This document shows positions 43,901-55,900 of a stretch of 64,000 nucleotides of DNA, piece by piece; position 1 is the first letter of the stretch; each line of letters starts with the position of its first letter. The notes under the pieces were generated by a model. The model was given only the letters and a program-made list of their open reading frames with translations, was not told the origin of the DNA and did no database searches. The stretch comes from Paralichthys olivaceus (taxonomy: Eukaryota > Chordata > Actinopteri > Pleuronectiformes > Paralichthyidae). The stretch spans positions 3,661,001-3,725,000 of the forward strand of contig NC_091112.1 in the NCBI RefSeq assembly GCF_024713975.1. The letters run 5' to 3'. A program made the position numbers and the translations under genes.

Positions 43901-46900
43901 AATGAAAGATGGTTTTCACTAAAGTGTGACTGACGTTATTTATGTTCGGATTAACCACTAAAAAGACAGGAAATGGTGTAATTTAAAAAATTAAATTAAA
44001 TTCAATGCCTTGTCATTATGTCAGTGTAGTGCACAGTGGTACAGACAGTATATACATACAGACAATTACAATACATTTAGAAATATTACAGTCTAATGAA
44101 TAATAAAATCAAATCACATGTAGAATTACTTTTGACTGTGTTAGTGTGCAGATATAAAATTAAAAATTAATACACATGTGTTGTTTATCTCCTTAAAACC
44201 AGTATTTTGGTTTGATAGAACAAAAACACTTTTTACTGAACTGTGACTCAGGTGCAGTTCTGTGTTTCTGTCAGTAGAGGACAGAGTTCCTCTAATGTTT
44301 TGTGTCCAGGGATTTGTCCAAAGATGCTTTTCAAACTAAACAGGCTCCAAACCTCAGCCTCCCTGCTCTTGTAGCTCTGGTAGTTTATCTTTGCTCTGTT
44401 CGTTCATTCGAAGAGAAATAAGTTTATTATTTTACATTTGGTGTCTTCTCCCCGTTTCCAGCTCAGCCCCACTGATAAGACCATGGAATTCCAGAAACAC
44501 TTCCGCATTCGCCACTACGCCGGAGACGTCACGTGAGTCCACCGCACATGAACGCACCCCGCTGCCTCTCTTGAGCTCGTGCCTGAGTGCGTCTGAAAGA
44601 GTTTAAGCCTCGTAATCCTATTAAAGGGGCAAAATGTGGGTGATTTACTTAGAATCATTCATAAATTAAGATTATCAAGAGAATGTGAGGAAATAACAGT
44701 TTTCACGATGGGTCTGAGAAGTTTGTTGTGCTGCAGAGATATTTTCTGGTATTTGTTAACTCAAGCTCGGGGCTACTTCCTCTCCTCGACCTCCTGTGGC
44801 TCGGCTCCTGACACAGTGAGCCTGCATGGAAAACGTTATTCCTCAGTCACTGCAGGTTTGGCAGGTGAACGACCGCCCATGTGCTGAGGTCAGGTTCATT
44901 ATTTATTATTAGCTCGATGTGAGGGTGAGATATAAAACTTTGGCCAGGGAGCCCGATCATGGAGCACCAGTTCATGTGCATCTTACTCGATAAATAGACG
45001 GACAGGACCGGTTAAAATTATATGGATAGATTGTTTGACTGTCCATCGGCCCCCCAGAATTTTTCCCAGCATGCCTTACAGCTGGTCTGAATATGGCAGA
45101 AGAGGAAGCGAGACCTGGTTTCTCCCGACAGGGGTCACATGATCTTATGCTCTTCTTTAAGAGAGGTCAGCTGATGACAAACAATAAGTTTGTGTCTGTG
45201 TTTATGTCAATATATATATATATATATATATATCCCCAGAATCCAACACTGAATATATTATAAATGTAAAAGCTCTGTATTTTTATCACACGTTAGAAAG
45301 TCCTTGCGTCATCAACCTGCACATCCGGACATAAAGACAAAGCGCGCTGTGCGACACACGTGTCATTGTGGGGGTGGAGACAGGATGCGGACTCAACTGT
45401 GCTGTCGAGATAAAATATTTCACAGCATCAGTGGTCACAGAAGCTCAACATGTAGAAACACGTTCCACAGCTTTGACACATCATTTTATGACTCATGCTC
45501 CGTTTCCCTTTTTTTCCTTTTTGTTTGATGGCTGCTGACACCATGAATCCCCCCCCCCCCCCCCCCCCGGTTGCTGTATTTTTCAAAACATGACAGAAAT
45601 GTCAACTCGGAGAGATTTTACCGCGAAATTAATCATTTTTGTCTTTTCAAAACTAGCAGGAACATTTGTTTGTGGTTTTAAACCCTTTAGCTTTAGTTGA
45701 CAGTTGAAGTTATTCTGATTACTGTGATATTTATAAAGATTATTTTTGGATTTGTTTCCGTTTTGACTTTTATTTTTGAGTTTTATTAAAATCACACGTG
45801 AAGCTATAAAACAGATGCAGTATTTTCATCGTAGGCTTTTATTCTGTTCTGTTGATGATTGCAGTTGCTTGGTTTAGGATTTCTTCGTCTTCTTCATCAC
45901 TGCTCCTCTTCTCTCATGTGTTCACTGGGTTTTAACGGAGACCGTGGCCCGATGAGGAATCCGTGGCTTCGCTTTCGGAAGATCCCCTCCGCTCACGTGT
46001 ACTGCCCTCGATCTTGAGACGGGAAGGACATTTATATGTCAAGGGAATGCGAGAGGAGGATGGAGGGATGAAGAGGGGAGGGGAGGGATGGAGCCAGCTG
46101 ATGAGACAATTTTGGCTCGGGGATGTAGCGGCAGCAGTAATCAAGGAGGAGTGGAGGAGGGTTTACTGAGGTTCTTTGACTCGGTGAAATCCAGGCTAAC
46201 ACGATGTCAAACACTGAGCAGTTTCATCCATCTTAGAAGCTCCAGATACACAATTACTACTTATCTTTAATGCACTGGCAGCATGTAGACCCTTAACTCA
46301 TAAGTAAAAGTACAATTACCCCCCCCCCAGTAAAATACTCTATCCCAAGTAAAAGTCTTTCAATGAAAACTTTTTTTTTTAATCGTCCTGAATCTGCAGC
46401 CGCTGCAGGTTTAGGGTGGTGTTCAGCTCATTGTTCTGTGGTCGGACCTGAAACTTTACTGCTCTGCTTCACTCTGTGGTCAGTGGGGCTTTACACTGTC
46501 CCCTGCCTGCTCAGCAACTGAAGACAGACCAAAGCTGGTGAACATAGCGGTGAACATTTAGCAGCTTAGAGAGTCAGATATTTCCCTCAGGAGTTGGTAG
46601 AGACAGTAGACGAAAGCATCTTGATTGCCCCCTGGTGTCTGGCTGCAGTATAGATCATAAAACACGCCTCAGCAGAGGGAACATGAGCCAAACTTTAAAA
46701 AAAAAAAAAAAAAAAAAGTTTTTATCACACTCCACAACCCCCTCTGCACAGACTGACTCCAAATTACATCACCAGGGCAAGATGGCCGCTCCCATATCTG
46801 GGATATTTTGAATTCACTTGGTGGAGACACGTCGTCCATCTGTCTGTGGTGCAGACTAAAAACTGAGCTAAGAAAGACTTAACGTTGGATTTGGATTGTC

Positions 46901-49900
46901 AACTTGTCCGCTGCCCCCAAGTGGACACAAAAATATCAAAGTTCATGTTTAAAGATGTTAATGCACTCACTTTAATTTAACTCCTGCCAGCATTAGCATG
47001 ACGGAGGTCAAGACAGATGTTCGTCCCTGTCACCGTCCGTCCCCTTCACCCGGCCCTCAGCTCGTCTCGGGGCCACGTCGAGGCCCCCTCAGCTGAGCTG
47101 TCACCCCTCGTATATTGCTTCCTGCTGGCACTGCCCCCCCATCATCCCCTGTCCCATCCCATCCTACAGTCTATCCTTACCCTGGCTAAATATACCCTCG
47201 CCACCCGCTGCCCTCCTCCCCCTCCTCTCACCAAACCGCCGCCACGATCACAAGCTTTGACCTACTTCGCTCCCTCCTCCTCCTTTTCCTTCCTCATCCT
47301 GTATCTTCTGTTTCTCCTCCTCCTCTTCTGCGACTCTCACCTGACTCTCTTCTGCTGCCCACATTTTAAATTCCCTGCAGTATTCTAGCCTGCACATGCA
47401 GCACTTTGAGCCGCCATAAGATGCATCATCCTCCCGTTACTGCACAACTTCATACTGCAACAAATGTCAGGCTGGTGTCCCTGGCTCTGTGAGTGCGTGT
47501 GCTCCCTTCAACCCAGTACAACGCAGCCCTCTCCGAGCACCAACCTTGACCTTCGCATAAATATACTTTCCTCTAAATCATCCTCCTGTCTCTGGAGAGC
47601 TCCTGCCTTTATCTCTGCATGTCCTGTCCTGTCTGTCCTGTTCCATCCAATGTCCTGTCCTTGTAAACCAGCGGTGTGGCTTGTTATTGTGTGTTCTGAT
47701 TGCTCCCACTCATGCTTTCACCCTCCGTCTCCCCTCGACGAGCTTCCTAGAATCTGGTCAGGTGGTTTCTGCACTCGTGAGTTATGGGGACACATCTGTC
47801 AAAGCCAGCTCTGCGTCTTTGCCTCCAGATGTGACAGATGAGGACACAGTCGCAGACGACATGTGACATGTCTCTTGTGTGTGTTCACTAGAAAGGTGGA
47901 GAGGTATTGTGAAGCTACTGCACTGATGGAAATTAAATAAGTACCATTAATCTAGTATCATACTATAGTTCATTTTGAAGGTTTTAGTATTTTCATTTCA
48001 TTCTGTATTTTATTTCTACATTTCAAGGAAAAATGTCTTTCCATTTATCTGAAAACTATGTATACAAGTTTCTACTTTTTATTGCACTACATTACAGATT
48101 ACATTTTATAATTTGGGTTATAAAACGGATTTACCATCTTAGCTTCTTATATAGGTTAATTTTAATTTAAACTTCTTGGGCCCTAATGAGTAAAAAAATC
48201 ATGAAATTTAGTTCAAAAGCAAAGATTAGAAAAATGCAAAAATGAAGATTATTCTTTCCTCCACTTGAATCCTCACACTGGGCTGGGCAGCACTGGACTA
48301 AACCTAATATATGTGTAGCTTCGTCTCCAGCTGCTACAAAGGTACAAGCTCATATTCACCAGTGACATATTGTAATATATAATAATACATCACATGAATA
48401 TGTATCTGTAGTTTTTCTGTAGATGTTTTCTGTACATTCAGCTGAGCTGCAGGTTTTGAAACTGAGCTTTCTCGCATCGTTGTGTTGTTGCTCCGGTGTA
48501 ACTCTGCCTCCGTCTGCACAGTTTCTGCGTTCTATAAAAAGGAAGCAGCTTTTATCGCACCAGCTTCTGCACTGAGAGTTATAATTGAATTGCGAATGAC
48601 AGAAAAAGAGGCGTCGGTTTAGCTGCACTGCACTCCCGATGACTTATGTAACGGTGCCACACAGTTTTGCCCGTGACCTCCCACTGATGCCAGCCGGGCA
48701 GTTTGAAAACAGACAGATTAGTTTGTAGACAGTTTTTTGTTTGTTTTTTAACTGTCGGGGGATTTTGACCCTAATTTGTAAATTGTCTAAGTGGCCTGAC
48801 TGTTTCGATCCTCTGGCCTGAGGACTGTGAATCATTCGGAGCAGAGCCTGTTAGCGGGTAATGATACTGACGCTTTTAGAGACAGACGCTCGCTGTTTAA
48901 ATCGTGTTACTTTCTGTCTGACTTGCAGCGTCCTGACGCCTCTCACTTTCTTTTCATCTGCTTTTGTCCACTTCCTCTCACTCTCTCTCTCTCTCTCTCT
49001 CTGTTGCAGATATTCGGTTGAGGGCTTTTTGGACAAAAACAAGGACCTGCTTTTCCAAGACTTCAAGCGCCTCATGTACAACAGGTACCGAAAACAGACT
49101 CCACGTCATGATCTTCTAAACTGGGTTCAGTAACTGGGTTAAGTGTAAATAAGTTTCTCCTCACTAACCCAGTTAATGTCGTCCTTCTTGCCTCTCTCCA
49201 TCTCGCAGTGCCAACCCAGTCCTGAAGGAGATGTGGCCAGATGGTCAGCTGAGCATCACCGAGGTCACCAAGCGACCTCTGACCGCCGCCACCCTCTTCA
49301 AGAACTCCATTGTGGCCTTGGTGGATAAACTGGCCTGTAAGGTCAGTGGCTCCGGCTCAAGATTTACTTCCTCTTCATTTAACCCGGCGGGAAAAGCGAC
49401 AGATCTTCACATCAGTTTTTCTTTATCAGTTTATTGTGACGATAAAAAATCAAATCAAGTAATGTTTTTGCAGAAGTTTAAGGCCGAGAGCAGTGAAGTT
49501 GAGAACGATGTGTGTGAGAGAGAGAGAAAAGTATTAATGCTTTAATTTTGTGGTGTTAATATATCGATCTACTCTTCATTTAGATAAACAACAGGATGTG
49601 TTCTGTATAGAAGTCTTTGAGACGATGACTCTCCTTCTCACTGGATTATTCATGTCGAGGACTTTATGATCTCAATCTCTAGTGTCAAGTCTTCTTCAAT
49701 AAAGCATGATGTTCATTTTGTAAATTATGATCCCACAAGGCCTCAAAACATCAGCTCACAAACCAACGGGTGACGTCATGGAATAAAGTGTAAATCACCT
49801 GGAGTCTCAGTCTTTAGCCAGTAGTTTAGCGTCAGTAGAGGCTCATGGGTCAGTTTACTCATACGTGTGATCATCAGGACGATGCTCTGCACCAGCGGAA

Positions 49901-52900
49901 GCTCCTCTGGTTCCTGTAAAGCTCATATGTGAGTCACAGGCTATTCTGAGGCTGCCAGTGTGTCCGTGCCGTGTTTCTTTTGCGAGGACGGTTCGTTGTC
50001 ATGCATCACAAGCTACGGGGCGAGAGGAAGCGTGCAGCTGTCCAGCAGGAGCATGAATACAGAGCAATGTGCTCTTGCTTGTCCTCATCCTGCCTGAGTG
50101 TGTGAGTGTGGAGCTTGGAGAGTGGTGGGGAGGAGGTGGTGAGGAGGCGGCGAGGAGGCGGCGGTGCTGCTGCTCACCTCTCCTGGCCTTGTCTCACTGA
50201 CTGGAGTCTGACATTTCCTGCTGTTATTTTGGGATGGCCTGCTGCTGGGCTGTTGTTGCGTCCTGTCTCAGTGCGGCTGAGGTAAAATGAAAGAAAAGTC
50301 CTCTGGCAAAGATCCCGTTGAAAGAGCGGATGACTTCCTCGTCTGCTTGTTCACCTGTGCCCAGTCTGCCCACCTCATTTACTCCCAACCCTCATTAACC
50401 GCCTCGTTTCTCACATCTCTGCCGAGCTGAGTTGAAACTTGGGGGCACACGAGCACATGCATCATTGATGTGATGGATGACACCGTCGTCACGATGTGCT
50501 CGCTTTGTTCCGCTTTGTTCATCTTTCATGGACAGAAAGCAAGCGACAGTGAAAACACAGCAGTCTCTGCTCTTTGATAGGATGTCGTGTGCCTCAGAGA
50601 TCCCTGTCAAGGTGCAGGCGTCCAGCCACAATTTACCGTCCTGCAAGTTTGAACCTAAAGTTCAATGTGCCGTTAGTAAGTGGACAAGTTCCTCGGCTCA
50701 GCTGCTCACAGTGGTGTCTGCTGAGATACTCTGAAAAATCACATTAAGGTCAGTGAACTCAGTTTGCCAGTGTTGCAGCTGAGCTGAGGCTCAGTGACAG
50801 TTTACAGGCTGAGTGTGGTTTGTTTACTTACACAGCGACGAACACATGAGCGAATAATAACAAAGTGCTTTAAAAATATAAGAGCTCTGAAATAAGACAA
50901 CGGAATAAAATGATGCGGAAATAAAAAAACAGCATTAAAATAATAAAACCGACAACGTTAATAACAATACTGATCTGTATTTCAGGCCAATAGGCCAACA
51001 ACACTCAACTCTGCTCTGTCTTCCAGGAGCCGTACTACGTGCGCTGCGTGAAGCCCAACGAGATGAAGTCGGCGGTGTTATTCGACGATGCTCGCTGCCA
51101 GCACCAGGTGGCGTACCTCGGCCTGCTGGAGAACGTGATGGTGCGCAGGGCGGGCTTCGCCTACAGGCAGCCCTACAATCGTTTCCTTCAGCGGTAAGAG
51201 AGTGCAGCCAGACTTCCTCATGAAGAATCCAGTCGAAGGTTAAATTATTATGTTTCACTGTGAAGACCTAAAATAACGGAGACCATCTTTCAGAAACATT
51301 TGTTTTACGTGTACTCGCACTTTTTTAGTTTGCTCCATCTCCCAGCTTCAGACATGGAGGAGGCATGGGGTTTATGACCTATAACGATTCTAGCCACCGG
51401 GGGGCGATCAAGATGTTTTGGCTTCACTCTGTCGCGATCACAACCCCTGATTTCTTTCTGTCGCCTGCAGGTATAAAATGACGTGTGAGTACACCTGGCC
51501 GAACCACCTGATGGGGTCGGACAGACAGGCCGTGGAGGCCATCGTCAACCACTACGGTTTCCAGGACGACGTGGCGTACGGGCACACCAAGCTGTTTGTC
51601 CGAACGCCGCGCTCTCTCTTCACCCTGGAGCAGGAGAGAGCGGGAGTCATCCCCATCCTGGTGCTCTTCTTGCAGAAGGTACAACTGAAGTACTGCGTGT
51701 AACTGTCGAGATTAAACGATCCTCTCTTTACTATTCACCCTCAAAATGATTTTAAATCCTCCGCAGATGTTTTTAAATCCTGCATTTTAATGATGCGTTG
51801 ATCTGACACAGAGACCTGATGCAATACAGCACGCAGCTCAAGTCGTCTACAGTTAATCATCCACAACGTTATCTCCCCCAGTTTCAAACGCCGGATTCTG
51901 GGTTTCTCAGCCTCCTGGTTAACTTTGACTGGAATTCATCTGCCTGCATGAATCCTAATTTCCTGTAACAATAATTGGGAGAATTAATGAGATCCAGAGT
52001 ACAGTTACATTAAAGTCAATTACTCGGCTCGCTCTGTGAAATATCTTCTCTTCTCTCTGACCTACTTTGATGGCTCTGCAGAGTCTGCGTCTCTAACTGG
52101 AGCACAAGTTTTTGTCTTCGGCTCAGCAGGAGTCCAAGAAAACATCTCTCCTCCCTGTGTTTCTAAAACTGGCAGGTTTGGCGAGGGGCGTTAGCTCGTA
52201 TGCGGTGCCAGCGGATGAGAGCCATCTACACCATCATGGGCTGCTATAAGCGCTACAAGGTCAAGGCTCACTTCTGGGAGGTGGCGCGGAGGTTCGCTAA
52301 TGTGCGAACCATGGCCGACTATGGGAAGAGCGTCGAGTGGCCGACCCCGCCTGTAGCTCTGTCCCAGTTTCACAACAACACGGTCCTGCTGCACCGCAGG
52401 TCAGATCCCACACAACAAAACTCCAACACCACGACAATAACAAACAGAAACAGTGTTTTAAAATATTTTCCCAATCTCATTTCACGTTGAAGAAACTGAC
52501 AGAAGAAGGTTCTTGTATCTTAAAGAAGAATGTCTTATATTTCATCAACTTGTGAACTTACATTATCCAAAATGTTTCCCCACAATCTTCACAACCCAGA
52601 GAAAAACTTTACAAACACCTTTTTCAGCAGAATTTGTCGTGTGAGTGTGCTGTTGTTGTTGTGACTTGTGAGCAGCAGATTAAAACTTTATCCTCACGCA
52701 CATTAACCCGGAGCTGCACCTCCTACTGCTCTGCACCTTTGATGTGTTATTTCACCCACGCTGCTTTGTTCTCACCCCTTGCTGTCAGGTGGTGGGCGAG
52801 GCAGATCGTGAAGAACATCCCGCCGTCTGACATGCTGGAGGTCCGGGCCAAGGTGGCGGCTCTGACGGCTCTGAGGGGAGAGAGGAAAGACTGGGGTGTC

Positions 52901-55900
52901 AGCCGAGCCTGGGAGAGGGACTACCTGGCTAATGTAAGAGTCAGAACACACACACACACACACAACTCAGCAGTACCACACGTCCCTCACATCATGTTGA
53001 CTTACTGTAAATAAATCAAATAAATAACTGATAAATTCCTTTTTCCAACTCAAATCTATCACAATAAAAACCACTGGCCCCCCCCGACAGCGTATGGAAT
53101 GTTGTGGTGATGTATGTGATGCATGTGACGAGCCTCACGGTAAACAGCGTGACCGGAGCGGGACGACGCTGCTTGTGAACACAGCTGCTTTTAATGAAGC
53201 CCACACTGGACTCATTTACCAGATAATCTGAGGTTATTTGGTGGCCGCCGGCTTGAAAGGCTCCTTCAGGGAGCGTGAGCACGACGGAGAGTCCTGAGTC
53301 ACTCGCCTCGTTAGTCGGTCAGGCGGCCTGTGACACGCTGGCCTCCTTCAGGGCCTCTTCACGTGATTGTGGTTAATTCCATAAAGACCTATAGATAAGT
53401 GCATGTAATGCGGCACACGGTCAGCCCGAGCCGTGTGTAGGTGGATGACGCAGTTCGAGAACAAGGAGAATGACTGGAAATGGGACAGTTCCACCATTTA
53501 GTGCCTCAGGTTTTCTCGGAAACCAAGATTCGACAAGTCGATGCTCTGGATTAGCGCTGGTGTTAGAGGTCGAGGCAGAGAGGCTGCTGGTGTGTGAGAG
53601 AAGACGACAACACAAACATAAAGGATAGTTTTCACGTCTAACTTACAAAACATCACATCAGAGCCCAACTGGTTTATATGAATATTTACGTAAAGTAGAT
53701 CGATTTTTCTCAAAGATGGCTTCTGTTTCTGATGACTTTGCTTTTAATCAGTTATTGTGTCATGAAGTTGCTGTGGGAAGCAAAACGTTTCAGCTCTGAG
53801 ATTTCTCCTCGCTGGAACGAATGATGGACCGAGCTCAGGAAAGTCATCCAACCATAGTCCTGTAGTGGCTCTGAGGAGGAACAGTCACATAGGATTGAAG
53901 GCGTTATTATAATGGCTCTATAGCAGGGAGACAATGACACGGTTTTAAATTTCCTTCTCGACTGCCCATGACTGTATTTCTCATCAGGCCGTTTAGCTCC
54001 GATATCAGCCGCCCTGCTCCCCCTCTAACGGCATGTCAAACAGCGTGTCTGGTAACAGCAGCCCGAGGCCCCGAGCTTTCATCTTCCACTCGCGGAATTA
54101 AAGCGATAAAAAAAAAAAAAAAAAGCTCGAAAGAGGCCGAGCGGGGTCACCGAGTGTTTTACGATGACGACTAAGTTCCCAAACCATCTGAGCCTCTCGC
54201 AGTAATGTGGGCCTTTTGATTTCCGCAGGTACAAGACTGCCCCCAGACCAGCTCCAACTTCATCCGCACTTCCAAGGAGCTGAGGAACAAAAACGAGTAC
54301 AGCGGGGTCCTCTTCTCCGGCTTCTGCAGGAAGGTACAGTACGAGGGAAACGAACACCGTGAAATGAAAAATCTGTGTAGTAGCCACAAGGAGTTTCTTT
54401 CCTTTTGTTGCTTCCTTTTTTGCTGTGGGATGTTTTTCTCACTTGCTGTTTTCCCCCCTCTCCACCCCCTCACACTTTTCCTCCTTTGTATGAGCTCGTC
54501 TTTCAATATTTCATGTTCCAACAGTGAACACAACCCTCTCAGGCAGGAGGAGAAAATATAATCAAAGGATTAATCATAAAAGGGACTGTATTCATTCATA
54601 AACTTTTCTTAACCTCTAAAAGTCTTCAGTTCTTTTTACTTCACCTCATGATGAACTTGAACTTATCATCTCCCTCTGGATAATAATGACCATCTCCTCT
54701 CAGTCGGGGATTGATTCTGGGTAAAGCTTAAGATTTTATGTATCTGAAGAAATCTGGGTTTTGACGAAGTGAATAAAAAAACCTCCTGAAACTGACACAT
54801 CAGAGCCTTTGATTTGTCTTTGTTGTTTACGTGTTGCAGCTCCGTAAGGACACGTAGAGATAATAACCCAGCAGCTTCCACGAGCAGCAAACAAAGCTCT
54901 TAACAGGAAAATAGAAAAAGGAACAAATGCTGCGTATCTTATCTTTTCTTCTTTCTGTTTCCCTCCCTCGCTCTCTCAGGTGAATAGATTCAACAGAAGC
55001 ACGGATCGCGGCCTGCTCGTCACAGACAAGTACGTCTACAAATTAGAGCCGAAGAAACAGTACAAGGTTTTGAAGAGGCTTCCTTTAGAGGCGGTGAGTG
55101 CTCACGTGGGAGAAGAAACGCACACTCGCACATATTCATGCACAAAGAAACACGACACGTACGTCTCATCTGTGGACTCGTAACTGATTTTCATCATCAT
55201 TATTAACATCGTCTCAGTTTGTCCAGTCTGGCTACTGCAGCCGCCCTGAGAGGACACGCAGGGTAAATGAAGGATGGATGATCTCTGCAGGGAATTGAGA
55301 TGATGATGATGACGACTAAACTGAAAGATAATAGAGATAGAATAATGCCACAGTTAAGAGTAGTCCAGGGATTTATTAATGCACTCGTGAAACAGAGAAA
55401 TCAAACCCTGAAACATCCAACCTCCGATGTTTCACTTCCCCTTTAAACAGCATTGAACTGTTAAACAATGAACTGTGAAACCTCAGAGAGGAACAAATGA
55501 ACAAAGTGGTGGGGACCAGTGTGGGTTTTAAGATGCGTGTCCCCACATGATGACCTGCACGGCTCTGAATGTGGGTCAGACTCGCTGCAGCTCTCCCTTA
55601 TTCCTCACTCCGTCCTCTCGCTCCCATTGTTTCACTCCACAAACACACACGTCCTCCATCATGTTTGACCTGTGTCACTGCCGTCCATCAATAAGAGACA
55701 CACAGAGAACCTGGTGGCTCAAGGGGCTCCTGACCTGGATTTTCAGAGTCAACGCGTGTGTGTGTATGTGCACGTCGGAGTGTGCGACGCGGCGTTCGTG
55801 CTCCAACAACAGCGGCGGTCTGGCTTATCTCAAGGTTTTTCTGCCGTCTGGGGCGAACCTGGCTCATTTCCTGGCCTGATGTGAGAAACTGGATCAGGGA

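Larger units (their letters stand above)
44533..49009. other. Large myo1g intron 12 (4.5 kb)
   Basis: The largest internal intron found in myo1g. It contains a (TA)n run at 45210-45233, a 20-base C run at 45549-45568, a 21-base A run at 46697-46717, several dispersed repeat fragments (46302-46360, 46611-46690, 46740-46850) and pyrimidine-rich DNA at 47030-47390. No internal gene was recognised. Confidence 0.7.
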
